The notes: a model not told the origin generated them from the sequence alone. A DNA stretch of 64,000 bases from Aerophototrophica crusticola (GCA_001939945.1 MOEB01000018.1:1-64000), one strand, 5' to 3'. Shown: positions 8,001 to 16,469, numbered from the stretch's first letter. A program made the numbers and translations.

Positions 8001-8753
8001 TCACGCGCCCTTCAGGAAGAAATAGGCGGTGATCGCCACGGCAACGGTCAGCACGAAGCGCCGCAGCCAGATTTGCGGGATGCGGCGGGCGATGGCCGCC
8101 CCGCCATAGCCGCCCAGCACGGCGGCGGGCAGCATGATGGCCACGGGGTGCCAGTCCACCGCCCCGGCGATGATGAAGGTGACGGTGGCCACGGCGTTCA
8201 GGGCACCGGCCACCAGGGTCTTCAGCCCGTTCATCACGTTCAGGTCGGTCAGCCCGAACAGCCCCAGGCTGGCCAGGATCAGGATGCCGATGCCGCCGCC
8301 GAAATAGCCGCCATAGATGGCGATGAAGAACTGCACCACCAGCAGCACCCCCATGCCCAGGGTATAACGGGCGCTGATCCAGGCGCTGATGGGCTTGCCG
8401 AAGGCGAACAGGACGGTGGCGAACAGCAGCAGCCAGGGCACCAGCGCCTCGAACAGCCGCTCCGGCGTCCACAGCAGCAGCAACGCCCCCAGCAGCCCGC
8501 CCACCAAGCTGATGCCGAAGAAAGCCGGGATGTTGACGGTGGTGAGCTGCTTAAGCTCCCGCCGGTAGGCATAGACGCTGGCGAAGCTGCCGGGGAACAG
8601 GGCCACGGTGCTGCTGGCATTGGCCACCAGCGGCGGGATGCCGGCGAAGATCAGGGTGGGGAAGGTCAGGAAGCTTCCGCCCCCGGCCACGGCGTTCAGG
8701 GCCCCCGCCAGGAAGGCGGCGACGAACAGGGCGGCGCTGGTGACCAGATCCAT
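8001..8753 (-). CDS. TauE/SafE-family membrane exporter
   Basis: This 250-residue integral membrane protein has about eight hydrophobic segments in two similar halves. Each half carries a glycine-rich signature: 'FLAGALNAVAGGGSFLTFP' in the first and 'FFIAIYGGYFGGGIGILIL' in the second. The family includes exporters of sulfite, sulfoacetate and other small organic anions. The substrate here is unknown, and the sulfate transporter in this window lies 9 kb away, so there is no direct genetic link. It converges with rsuA with a 10-nt gap. Confidence 0.85.
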   Translation of the reverse strand: MDLVTSAALFVAAFLAGALNAVAGGGSFLTFPTLIFAGIPPLVANASSTVALFPGSFASVYAYRRELKQLTTVNIPAFFGISLVGGLLGALLLLWTPERLFEALVPWLLLFATVLFAFGKPISAWISARYTLGMGVLLVVQFFIAIYGGYFGGGIGILILASLGLFGLTDLNVMNGLKTLVAGALNAVATVTFIIAGAVDWHPVAIMLPAAVLGGYGGAAIARRIPQIWLRRFVLTVAVAITAYFFLKGA

Positions 8754-8877
8754 GGGGGTAGCCTCGGCGGGACGGAGACGGGACTTTGCCCGCCCCGCCG
8801 GGGGAACGCCCTTGCCAAGGCCGCAAGGGGGGCATGCCGGCCGACGCGTATTGCCGGGCGGCTATCCTGCCCAGGCC

Positions 8878-9207
8878 TTACGGGTTGCCCTTGTCCTTGA
8901 AGGACTCCAGCACGGTGAGCAGGCCGGTCAGGTTGTCGGCGACGCCGGTTTCGGCGACCTTCACCTGTGTCGCGGCATCGGCCGCCGTGTCCATGGCGTA
9001 AATCTGCATGACGCCCTGGTTGGTGGATGCCTCGGCCAGCGCGCCCTGCTGTTGGGTGCCGGTGGCGTTCTGGAAGAGGATGCCGGTGGACTTGGCCGCG
9101 GCCTGGTAGAGGTTGCCCATCGCGATGGCGGGTGCGTCGCCCACCACCTTCACGTTGGCCTGGGTGACCGCGTCGGTGATCTGCGGGTTGACGTTTGTGT
9201 CGGACAT
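8878..9207 (-). CDS. rebB: RebB-family R-body protein
   Basis: The 109-residue protein matches RebB-like R-body subunits over its whole length: 'NPQITDAVTQANVKVVG' at the start, then 'APAIAMGNLYQAAAKS', 'GILFQNATGTQQQ' and 'QGVMQIYAMDTAADA'. R-bodies are proteinaceous ribbons that roll up in the cytoplasm and can extend abruptly; they were first described in Paramecium endosymbionts. Known systems usually have several reb paralogues, whereas only one is present here. A CCTATCCC octamer lies at 9263-9270, about 60 nt upstream of the start. The divergent neighbour is a GerW-like gene. Assembly function is inferred from family. Confidence 0.85.
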   Translation of the reverse strand: MSDTNVNPQITDAVTQANVKVVGDAPAIAMGNLYQAAAKSTGILFQNATGTQQQGALAEASTNQGVMQIYAMDTAADAATQVKVAETGVADNLTGLLTVLESFKDKGNP

Positions 9208-9431
9208 GGTGGGACCTGCCTGGTGTGGGATGCTAGCCAGACACCTTCATAATCGGATTTCCCCTATCCCGAATACGCCTTTCTCGATGGCTGGGTCATT
9301 GCCGCCGCCCCCAGGACGCGTCAAGCCCCCGCTGCGTGCGCGCCTAGGCCTGGCGACCCATGTTGGCTGTACTCTTCCACTGCCTTGCCACTGATGGTAT
9401 TTTGCTGCATCGCAGCGCGCGGGAGGCGCCC

Positions 9432-9833
9432 ATGTTCCCCAACCCCTTCACCAGCCCCAGCGACCCGGTCGAGACGATCATGACCACGACCCTGCGGGAG
9501 TTCGAGGCGATCCTGGGCAAGGGCGTCACCGGTACCCCGATCACCGTGGGCGACGTGACCCTGATCCCGCTGTTCTCCACCACCTTCGGTGTCGGCGTGG
9601 GCGGAGGGTCCGTGCTGGGGGAACCGGTGGGCGGTGGCGGCGGTGGCGGGGTGGTGCCCTGCGGCGTCATCGTCGTGGGGCCGGACGGCGTCTCCCTCCA
9701 GACCGTCAATTCCGGCGCCGTGGCGGCCACGGCCCAGGCCCATGCCCAACTGGCCGCCACCATGGCCGAGCAGGGCCGCACCGGGAAGGTGAAGGCCGCC
9801 GCGCCGGCCCTGGCCCTGCCGGTGACGGGCTGA
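9432..9833 (+). CDS. GerW/YtfJ-like family protein
   Basis: The 133-residue protein has the core of the GerW (sporulation protein YtfJ) family: 'TPITVGDVTLIPLFSTTFG', a glycine-rich run 'VGVGGGSVLGEPVGGGGG' and 'VVPCGVIVVGPDGVSLQ'. Outside Firmicutes such proteins have no settled function, and this organism shows no sign of sporulation. The start at 9432 has GGGAGG six bases upstream; an internal ATG at 9480 is an alternative. It is divergent from rebB across 224 nt. A link to R-body formation is only suggested by position. Confidence 0.75.
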   Translation: MFPNPFTSPSDPVETIMTTTLREFEAILGKGVTGTPITVGDVTLIPLFSTTFGVGVGGGSVLGEPVGGGGGGGVVPCGVIVVGPDGVSLQTVNSGAVAATAQAHAQLAATMAEQGRTGKVKAAAPALALPVTG

Positions 9834-9884
9834 CGGCGCCCGTGTTAAGCTGGCCGCCCCTGGACATGCACGGCGGCCACCCCC

Positions 9885-10157
9885 ATGGACGGCATCCTGA
9901 TCCTGCGCAACATCCCCGACGACCTGCTCCGCGCCCTGGGCCGCGACGCCGCCGCCCATGGCCGCACGGTGGAGGAGGAGGCGCTGGCGCGGCTGAAGGC
10001 TGAGGTCGGCAAGTCCGGCCCGGAACCGGAACGGAGCTGGGAGGCCTATTACAGGCTGATGGAAAAGCATAAGGACCTGCTGTCTGGCGGCCCCTACGGG
10101 AACAGCGTCGAGGAATTGGCTGAACTCCGCGAGATGCGGGAGCAGCGGGAACCGTGA
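9885..10157 (+). CDS. FitA/VapB-type ribbon-helix-helix antitoxin
   Basis: The 90-residue protein begins 'MDGILILRNIPDDLLRALG', the N-terminal strand and helix of FitA-like ribbon-helix-helix antitoxins. 'AHGRTVEEEALARLKAEV' forms the second helix. The C-terminal half is charged and probably binds the toxin. Its TGA overlaps the ATG of the downstream PIN-domain gene (TGATG at 10155-10159), the usual coupling of a vapBC operon. It should repress the operon and neutralise the toxin. Confidence 0.88.
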   Translation: MDGILILRNIPDDLLRALGRDAAAHGRTVEEEALARLKAEVGKSGPEPERSWEAYYRLMEKHKDLLSGGPYGNSVEELAELREMREQREP

Positions 10158-10615
10158 TGGAAAAGGTCGCCGTCGACGCCTCCGTGGCCGTGAAGTGGCT
10201 GGTGGCCGAAGACCCGGCAGAAGAGACCGCCGCAGCGCTGGCACTCCGGGGCCGCCTCCAGTTCGTCGTCCCGGCGATGTTCAGCGTCGAGGTGATGAAC
10301 GTCCTCTGGCTGAAATGGCGCAAGGGGCTGCTGACGGAGGCGCAATGCGACACGGCGGTGCAGGCGTTGCGCCTGATCCCCCGTGAGGTCGTGGACGCGG
10401 CTGACGTGGCGGAGCAAGCCTTGGCCATCGCCCGCCAAGCCAACCACCCCGTCTATGATTGCGCCTACGTCGCCGCCGCCCTGGCCGCCGACGCGGATGC
10501 CGTGATCACCGCCGACCGCCGCTTCGCCCGCGCCTTCACGGCCTGGCAGCCGGAGGGGCGCCGTCCCCTGCCGGTCCTTGCCCTGGACGATGCCCGGCTG
10601 GCCACCCTCTCCTGA
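10157..10615 (+). CDS. VapC-type PIN-domain ribonuclease toxin
   Basis: The 152-residue PIN-domain protein starts 'KVAVDASVAVKWLVAED' (first acidic residue Asp6). It has a mid-domain acidic residue in 'FSVEVMNVLW', then 'HPVYDCAYVAAALA' and 'DADAVITADRRFARAF', which supply the remaining acidic pocket residues. VapC toxins cut tRNA or rRNA; the target here is unknown. The ATG at 10157 overlaps the antitoxin stop codon. No frameshift or missing acidic residue is seen, so the module looks intact. Confidence 0.9.
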   Translation: MEKVAVDASVAVKWLVAEDPAEETAAALALRGRLQFVVPAMFSVEVMNVLWLKWRKGLLTEAQCDTAVQALRLIPREVVDAADVAEQALAIARQANHPVYDCAYVAAALAADADAVITADRRFARAFTAWQPEGRRPLPVLALDDARLATLS

Positions 10616-10702
10616 CCCCCGCCTTGCATCCGCCGCACTGGTCAAGGCGGCGCGCCGGTCCTATGGTCGCGCCGCCATCGTTCCCAGCCAGAGGCGACGC
10701 CC

Positions 10703-11998
10703 ATGATCCCCCGCTACTCCCGCCCCGAGATGACCCGCATCTGGGACCCGGAGAACCGGTTCCGCATCTGGTTCGAGATCGAGGCCCACGCCATGGACGC
10801 CATGGTCGGGCTGGGCGTGGTCCCGGCGGACGCGGCGAAGGCGGTGTGGGAGCGCGGCAAGTGGGAGATCGCCCGCATCGACGAGATCGAGCGGGAGACC
10901 AAGCATGACGTCATCGCCTTCCTGACCAACCTGGCGGAGCATGTGGGGCCGGAGGCGCGCTTCGTGCACCAGGGCATGACCAGTTCCGACGTGCTGGACA
11001 CCTGCCTGGCCGTGCAGCTGAAGCAGGCGGCGGACCTGTTGCTGGAAGATTTGGACAAGCTGCTGGCCGCCCTGAAGCGGCGGGCGCTGGAGCACAAGTA
11101 CACCCCCACCATCGGCCGCAGCCACGGCATCCATGCGGAGCCGACCACCTTTGGCGTCAAGCTGGCCGGCCACTACGCCGCCTTCGCCCGTAACCGCAAG
11201 CGGCTGGAACTGGCGCTGGAGGAGATCGCCACCTGCGCCATCTCCGGGGCCGTGGGCACCTTTGCCAACATCGACCCGCGCGTGGAGGAGCATGTGGCGG
11301 CCAAGCTGGGCCTGTCGGTGGAGCCGCACAGCACCCAGGTGATCCCCCGCGACCGCCATGCCATGTTCTTCAGCGTCCTGGGCGTCATCGCCGCTTCCGT
11401 TGAGAACCTGGCCACCGAGATCCGGCATTTGCAGCGGTCCGAGGTGCGGGAGGCGGAGGAGTATTTCAGCCCCGGCCAGAAGGGCAGCAGCGCCATGCCC
11501 CACAAGCGCAACCCGGTGCTGACGGAGAACCTGACCGGCCTGTCCCGCATGGTCCGCGCCTATGTCACCCCGGCGCTGGAGAACGTGACCCTCTGGCATG
11601 AGCGGGACATCAGCCATTCCAGCGTGGAGCGGATGATCGGCCCCGACGCCACCGTGACCCTGGACTTCGCCCTCGCCCGCCTGACCGGCGTGATCGAGAA
11701 GCTGGTGGTCTACCCGGAGAACATGCAGTCCAACCTGGACAAGCTGGGCGGCCTGCACAACTCCCAGCGGGTGCTGCTGGCCCTGACCCAGGCGGGGATG
11801 AGCCGGGAGGACGCCTACCGCGCCGTGCAGCGCAACGCCATGCCGGTCTGGCTGGAAGGCAAGGACTTCCGCACCCTGCTGAAGGCCGACGCGGAGGTGA
11901 TGAAGCACCTGACCGAACAGCAGATCGACGAGGCCTTTGACCTCGGCTACCACACCAAGCATGTGGACACGATTTTCGCGCGGGTGTTCGGGGCCTGA
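10703..11998 (+). CDS. purB: Adenylosuccinate lyase
   Basis: This 431-residue enzyme catalyses two steps of purine synthesis: SAICAR to AICAR and adenylosuccinate to AMP, releasing fumarate. The fumarase/aspartase superfamily signature 'GSSAMPHKRNP' is at about 262-272. 'TSSDVLDTCLAVQL' and 'HGIHAEPTTFGVK' supply other active-site segments. Length is normal for the family. An 87-nt gap separates it from vapC, and it is followed after 3 nt by the arylamine acetyltransferase gene, so those two may share a transcript. Confidence 0.95.
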   Translation: MIPRYSRPEMTRIWDPENRFRIWFEIEAHAMDAMVGLGVVPADAAKAVWERGKWEIARIDEIERETKHDVIAFLTNLAEHVGPEARFVHQGMTSSDVLDTCLAVQLKQAADLLLEDLDKLLAALKRRALEHKYTPTIGRSHGIHAEPTTFGVKLAGHYAAFARNRKRLELALEEIATCAISGAVGTFANIDPRVEEHVAAKLGLSVEPHSTQVIPRDRHAMFFSVLGVIAASVENLATEIRHLQRSEVREAEEYFSPGQKGSSAMPHKRNPVLTENLTGLSRMVRAYVTPALENVTLWHERDISHSSVERMIGPDATVTLDFALARLTGVIEKLVVYPENMQSNLDKLGGLHNSQRVLLALTQAGMSREDAYRAVQRNAMPVWLEGKDFRTLLKADAEVMKHLTEQQIDEAFDLGYHTKHVDTIFARVFGA

Positions 11999-12001
11999 GG
12001 G

Positions 12002-12811
12002 ATGATGGGCATCGGCCTGGACCCTTACCTGGAGCGCATCAACCACGCCGGGCCGGTGCGCGCGGACGATGCCACGCTGCAATCGCTGCACGTGGCCCAT
12101 GCCGGGGCGGTGCCGTTCGAGAATCTGGACATCCATCTGGGTCGGCCCATCCGCACGGACCTGGATGGCATCTTCGCCAAGCTGGTGGGACAGCGGCGGG
12201 GCGGCTACTGCTTCGAGCAGAACGGCCTGTTCCGGGCCATGCTGGACTTGGCGGGTTTCACGACGGAGCGGCGGCTGGCGCGGGTGCGCATGGGCGGGCC
12301 CCATGGCGGGCGCACCCACCTGATGACCCTGGTCCACATCGGCGCCCACAGCTGGGTGGCCGACGTGGGCTTCGGCGGCAACAGCTTGGTGCAGCCACTG
12401 CTGCTGGAGCCGGGGCGGGAGCAGGACAGCGGCGGCGACCGGTTCCGCCTGCTGCCCTCGACCTTTCAGCCCGGCTGGGAGCTGGAGGTGCTGCGGCCGG
12501 AGGGCTGGTTCCCCCTCTACTGGTTCGGGGAGGAAGCGGTGGCGGACGTGGACCTGGCCATCGCCAACCACTTCACCAGCACCCATCCGGAGTCGCGCTT
12601 CACCCTGAACCGCGTCCTGGCCCGTGCCACACCCACCGCGCGCCATACCCTGCTGAACGGCGACTACAAATGCCGCTTCGGCACCACGGTGCTGGAGGAA
12701 CGGCGGGTGCGGGGGGAGGCCGAGTTCCGCGCCCTGCTGGCGGACCGGTTCAACCTGGCCCTCCCGGACGGGGCCGTGCTGCGGCCCCACCCGGAGATCA
12801 CGGATTCGTAG
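12002..12811 (+). CDS. nat: Arylamine N-acetyltransferase
   Basis: The 269-residue protein carries the full NAT catalytic triad: Cys70 in 'RRGGYCFEQN', His106 in 'GRTHLMTLV' and Asp121 in 'WVADVGFGG'. NATs transfer acetyl from acetyl-CoA to arylamines and hydrazines, and some bacterial ones act in secondary metabolism. The gene starts 3 nt after purB with two possible ATGs (12002 and 12005). Its TAG stop codon is part of the left arm of an intergenic palindrome. Confidence 0.9.
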   Translation: MMGIGLDPYLERINHAGPVRADDATLQSLHVAHAGAVPFENLDIHLGRPIRTDLDGIFAKLVGQRRGGYCFEQNGLFRAMLDLAGFTTERRLARVRMGGPHGGRTHLMTLVHIGAHSWVADVGFGGNSLVQPLLLEPGREQDSGGDRFRLLPSTFQPGWELEVLRPEGWFPLYWFGEEAVADVDLAIANHFTSTHPESRFTLNRVLARATPTARHTLLNGDYKCRFGTTVLEERRVRGEAEFRALLADRFNLALPDGAVLRPHPEITDS

Positions 12812-12901
12812 GTCGAATTAGAGGCGAAGCCTCGTAATCCGACGGCACCCCGATGCCCATGCCCGTCGGATTGCGGCGCTGCCGCGCCTAATCCGACCTA
12901 C
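12808..12901. repeat. REP/BIME-like palindromic element
   Basis: A 94-bp imperfect palindrome fills the gap between two convergent genes. Outer arms GTAGGTCGAATTAG (12808-12821) and CTAATCCGACCTAC (12888-12901) differ by one base. Inner arms AATCCGACGG (12836-12845) and CCGTCGGATT (12863-12872) are perfect. Each half holds a small hairpin: GAGGC-GAA-GCCTC (12821-12833) and GCGGC-GCT-GCCGC (12873-12885). Both flanking genes take their TAG stop codon from its ends. Confidence 0.85.
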
Positions 12902-13998
12902 CTGCCCTTCTTCAGCGAGGCCAGCAGTGCCTGGCTGGCGCGACCGTCCTGGGGCAAGCCGCGGGATTTCTGGAAGGCGCGGATGGCGGCGGCGGTGCGC
13001 TTGTCCAGCTTGCCGTCGGGGGTGCCGGCCTTGAAGCCCAGGGCGTTCAGGCGGGTCTGGATCTCCTTCACGCCGGCCTGGCTGACGGGCAGGGGCTTGT
13101 CCTTAGCCGGAGCCTTGGCGGTGCGGGTGGGCTTGGGCTTCTGCGGCGGGGCGGGCGGCTCGGCGCCCATGGGGGGCAGGGCCCCGGCGGGGGCGGCGGC
13201 CAGGCGGACGTTGCTGCCGCCGGCATCCAGGGTGGACAGGGCCGCGGCGGCGGTGCGGTCGCCTGACGCGGCGGCCAACTCGTACCAGCCGCGGGCAGAG
13301 GCCGGGTCGGGCGCGCCGTCCACCCCCTGCTCATACAGGGCGCCCAGCATGAACAGGGCGCGGGCGATGCCGGCGTCGGCCGCCTGCTCGAACCAGGCCG
13401 CGGCCTGGGCCGGGTCGCGGTCCACGCCGCCGCCTTCCATGTGCAGCAGGCCCAGATCGTACATGGCTTCCGCATGCCCCAGCTCGGCCGCCCGGCGGGT
13501 CCAGTCGGCCACCTTGCCGATGTCGGGGCTCAAGCCGAAGTCGCCACGGTACAGGTCGGCCAGGGCCCAGCAGGCGTCGGCGTCGCCGGCCGCGGCGGCC
13601 TGCTCATACCAGAACACGGCCCGCTTCAGGTCCGACGGGGCCGGCGGCGTGCCGGAAGACAGGGCGGCGGCCAGTTCCATCTGCGCCTCCGTGTCCCCGG
13701 CCCGGGCACGGGCGTCCAGCGCCCTCATCTCGGGCGAGGCCTTGGCGGGAAGGGCGGGGGCGTTGCCCACCGTCGGCACCCGCAGGGTGGCGGCCACCAT
13801 CGGCGCCTCGGGGGCCATGGCGGCGGGCGCGGCGGGCGCCTGCACGGCCGGGGCCTGCACCGTGGGCGGCGTGGGCGAGGCGGCCGGGCCCGATCCCTGC
13901 GCCAGGGCCGGCGCGGACAGGAACGTGGCCGCCAGCAGCAGGGCCGGCAGACGGGACGGGGCGGCGGCGGGGTGGGGGCGGGGGATGGTCCGGCGCAT
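12898..13998 (-). CDS. Secreted Sel1-repeat protein with peptidoglycan-binding domain
   Basis: This is a 366-residue precursor. A signal peptide (about 1-38, ending near 'LAQG') precedes an Ala/Pro-rich linker (39-90). Sel1-like tetratricopeptide repeats follow (about 95-250), with units such as 'AGDTEAQMELAAAL' and 'LGHAEAMYDLGLLHMEGGG'. A PG_binding_1 domain is at the C-terminus (about 305-365, 'VKEIQTRLNALGFKAGTPDG'). It probably acts as a periplasmic adaptor at the cell wall. The frame extends upstream to 14295, but that part overlaps the tRNA-Gln gene and is not protein-like, so ATG at 13998 was chosen. Confidence 0.85.
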   Translation of the reverse strand: MRRTIPRPHPAAAPSRLPALLLAATFLSAPALAQGSGPAASPTPPTVQAPAVQAPAAPAAMAPEAPMVAATLRVPTVGNAPALPAKASPEMRALDARARAGDTEAQMELAAALSSGTPPAPSDLKRAVFWYEQAAAAGDADACWALADLYRGDFGLSPDIGKVADWTRRAAELGHAEAMYDLGLLHMEGGGVDRDPAQAAAWFEQAADAGIARALFMLGALYEQGVDGAPDPASARGWYELAAASGDRTAAAALSTLDAGGSNVRLAAAPAGALPPMGAEPPAPPQKPKPTRTAKAPAKDKPLPVSQAGVKEIQTRLNALGFKAGTPDGKLDKRTAAAIRAFQKSRGLPQDGRASQALLASLKKGR

Positions 13999-14147
13999 GG
14001 CCGGCGGTCTCCGGGGCAAGCGGGCTGATGCGGTGCAGACTAGCACCCCAGCCGTTAACGACCAGTCTCCAGAACGGCATTTTCCCCAAATACAACCCGT
14101 TGCACCGCCGGGCCAGTTTGGGTATGGTCCGCCCCCGCCGACACGGA

Positions 14148-14222
14148 TGGGGCGTCGCCAAGCGGTAAGGCAGCGGTTTTTGGTACCGCCATACCTAGGT
14201 TCGAATCCTAGCGCCCCAGCCA
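14148..14222 (+). tRNA. tRNA-Gln (TTG anticodon)
   Basis: A cloverleaf can be drawn: acceptor TGGGGCG pairs with CGCCCCA, the anticodon stem GCGGT/ACCGC encloses the loop TTTTGGT with anticodon TTG, and the T arm CTAGG-TTCGAAT-CCTAG is standard. The 3' CCA is encoded. It reads CAA/CAG glutamine codons. Confidence 0.97.
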
Positions 14223-14438
14223 TCCTTTCCCGTGATCCGCGTGCGGCGTTGCCGCCATGCCACCGATTTGGCGCTCCTGTTAAGAAGCCGTTCAAATCCA
14301 GGTGCTATCATTACCTAAAATTCGGTATAGTCATCCGAGGTAGGGCAGCGTCGGGGGCGGTGGGTCGCCTTCGTCCGGGCCCGGGCAGGCCATGCGGGAC
14401 CCGGATCGGGTCTGGCCATCAGGGGTCACGGGACGGAG

Positions 14439-15719
14439 ATGAATCGGCAGCCGAACGCACCGAAGCGGGACTGGGTCCGGGTGAAGCCCGGGGAGCGTAC
14501 GGCGGCCGTTCCCGAAAAGCCGGACTATGACGACCAGAAACTGCTGACCCTGTTGCAGTCCGCCAAGCGCGAGGTGCAGGGCCTGCGCCTTATCCACCTG
14601 CACATGTCGCTGCTGAAGGACAAGTCCCACCTGGACATCATGTCCATCAAGCGGGCGATGCAGGAAACGGCGGACCAGTCGGCGTATTTGCAGGTGTTCA
14701 ACCTGTCCAACGACGATGCCATCGTCCTGTACAAGGGCATCAAGTTCTCCCTCATCTCCGACGTCTGCTCGAAGATCGAGAAGCTGCTGCTGTCGCGCAC
14801 CATGATGGTGAAGCGCAATCCCTATGGGGAGGACAGCCTCTACTCGATCATGGAGTTGTCGCTGAACTTCGTGAACGTCATCCGCTTCATCGAGGGGCTG
14901 ACGAAGGACGGCGGCGCCGATGGCGCGAAGCAGGAAACCAAGCCCCCCATCACGCTGGAGGAGCTGGGCAAGATCGAACGTGCCGTGCAGATGTTCGACC
15001 TGTCGCCCTTCATGCTGAACCAGCCGGTGGTGAACATCCGGGCCACCGAGAACGAGTTCGAGTATTTCGAGCTGTACATCGCCGTGAAGGCGCTGGAGGA
15101 GCGGCTGTCGCCCCAGTACGACATCACCGCCAACAAGTGGCTGTTTAGCTACTTCACCGCCAACCTGGACAACTCGGTCCTGAAGGCCCTGAACTATGGC
15201 GTGGACTTCCTGCGCGGGCGACGGCTGGGGCTGAACCTGAACCTGTCCACCATCCTGTCCGCCGCCTTCGTGAAGTTCGACGAGCGGCTGACCACCGACC
15301 TCCGCGGCAACGTGGTGCTGGAGATCAACAAGGCCGACCTGGTCGAGAACATCGGCATGTACAAGGAGGTGGTCGATTTCGCGGCCGCCAAGGGCTACAA
15401 GATCTGCATCGACGGGCTGAACGACTTCTGGGTTACGCACATGGACCTGGAATACATGGCCTGCGACTATGCCAAGATCTTCTGGACCGATGAGATGGAC
15501 ATGATGTCGGAGGGGGAGTACGAGGCCTTCTGCGACAAGATCCGGGCCCAGAGCAACTGCCGCTTCGTCCTGGCCCGCTGCGGCACCGTCTCCGGCCTGA
15601 TGTTCGCCGAAAAGGCGGGCATCAACCTGGTCCAGGGCCGCATCGTGGACAACATCCTGCGCAAGGGCGTCGCCATCCGCGACGCCATCAAGACCGCCAA
15701 GGTGATGAGCGACGATTGA
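14439..15719 (+). CDS. EAL-domain-like protein, probably catalytically inactive
   Basis: The 426-residue protein has an N-terminal alpha/beta region (about 30-190) and a C-terminal half shaped like an EAL phosphodiesterase domain. In that half 'LRGNVVLEINKADLVENIG' corresponds to the ExLxE strand, 'YKICIDGLNDF' to the DDFG loop and 'YAKIFWTDEMD' to the lKID strand. The final 'INLVQGRIVDNIL' stands for the YLQGY region. The EAL signature and the paired aspartates are missing, so it is more likely a c-di-GMP sensor or scaffold than an enzyme. It lies alone between tRNA-Gln and the convergent tspO gene. Confidence 0.65.
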   Translation: MNRQPNAPKRDWVRVKPGERTAAVPEKPDYDDQKLLTLLQSAKREVQGLRLIHLHMSLLKDKSHLDIMSIKRAMQETADQSAYLQVFNLSNDDAIVLYKGIKFSLISDVCSKIEKLLLSRTMMVKRNPYGEDSLYSIMELSLNFVNVIRFIEGLTKDGGADGAKQETKPPITLEELGKIERAVQMFDLSPFMLNQPVVNIRATENEFEYFELYIAVKALEERLSPQYDITANKWLFSYFTANLDNSVLKALNYGVDFLRGRRLGLNLNLSTILSAAFVKFDERLTTDLRGNVVLEINKADLVENIGMYKEVVDFAAAKGYKICIDGLNDFWVTHMDLEYMACDYAKIFWTDEMDMMSEGEYEAFCDKIRAQSNCRFVLARCGTVSGLMFAEKAGINLVQGRIVDNILRKGVAIRDAIKTAKVMSDD

Positions 15720-15805
15720 GGCGGCCAAGTCGCTTGGACTTGGACCGGGGTCGGCAGTGAGGAAAACGAAAGCCTAAACCCGTTTCCAGTCTGCGGGAAA
15801 CGGGG

Positions 15806-16309
15806 CTAATTGATCCACCAGATCCAGCCGTTCAGCACGGCGGCGAAGGCGACCCAGGCCAGGGTGGGGACCATCAGCCATGCCGCCAGCCGGTCATGCC
15901 GGGCAAAGGCCAGGGTGGCGGCCAGCATGGTGGCCCAGAAGCCGAACACCTCCACGAAGGCGGCGCCTGGGCTGTGCAGGGCGAAGAACAGTACCGACCA
16001 CAGCACGTTCAGCACCAACTGCGCCAGGAAAAGGCCCAGCGCCAACCTTGCCCCGCCGAACCCGGCGATACGCCAGACCCGCCAGGCGGCCACGCCCATC
16101 ATGATGAACAAGGTCGTCCAGACCGGGCCGAACACCCAGTTGGGCGGGTTGATGGGCGGCTTCTCCAGCGTGGCGTACCAGCCCTGGATCTCCGGCCCCG
16201 TCGCCATGCCACCCAGGCCGGCGGCCAGGAAGCACAAGCCCAGCCAGAAGACGAGGCCGAGGAAGGAGGACAGGGCAGGGCGGGTGTTGTCTGCGGTCGT
16301 CGTGCTCAT
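15806..16309 (-). CDS. tspO: TspO/MBR-family protein
   Basis: This 167-residue tryptophan-rich membrane protein has five predicted helices. It has the family landmarks 'WYATLEKPPINPPNWVFGP', 'VWTTLFIMMGVAAW' and 'LNVLWSVLFFALHSPG'. TspO binds porphyrins and cholesterol-like ligands; in Rhodobacter it modulates photosynthesis gene expression. About 15 polar residues precede the first helix. It converges with the EAL-like gene and is divergent from the unknown gene at 16470. Confidence 0.92.
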   Translation of the reverse strand: MSTTTADNTRPALSSFLGLVFWLGLCFLAAGLGGMATGPEIQGWYATLEKPPINPPNWVFGPVWTTLFIMMGVAAWRVWRIAGFGGARLALGLFLAQLVLNVLWSVLFFALHSPGAAFVEVFGFWATMLAATLAFARHDRLAAWLMVPTLAWVAFAAVLNGWIWWIN

Positions 16310-16469
16310 GCCAGGGAGATGGATCGGCCCGGCCCGGGATCAAGCCGTGCCCCCGGTCGGGCCAAGGTCGCGGAAATCGCTCACCGGGCACATCATATCG
16401 GCCTGCGCATTTCCCGATCCGTCGGCTATACTCCCATCGGTTTCGTGTCAACAGAGGCGGGGCGTCCGG

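Noticed and set aside
10661-12790. A 709-codon open frame on the minus strand
   Set aside because: It is antisense to purB and nat, both of which have intact active-site motifs. The translation shows no recognisable family.
12985-14530. Open frames running through the tRNA-Gln gene on both strands
   Set aside because: The tRNA folds perfectly, so frames crossing it are chance. The Sel1 gene start was placed at 13998, after the tRNA-proximal part.
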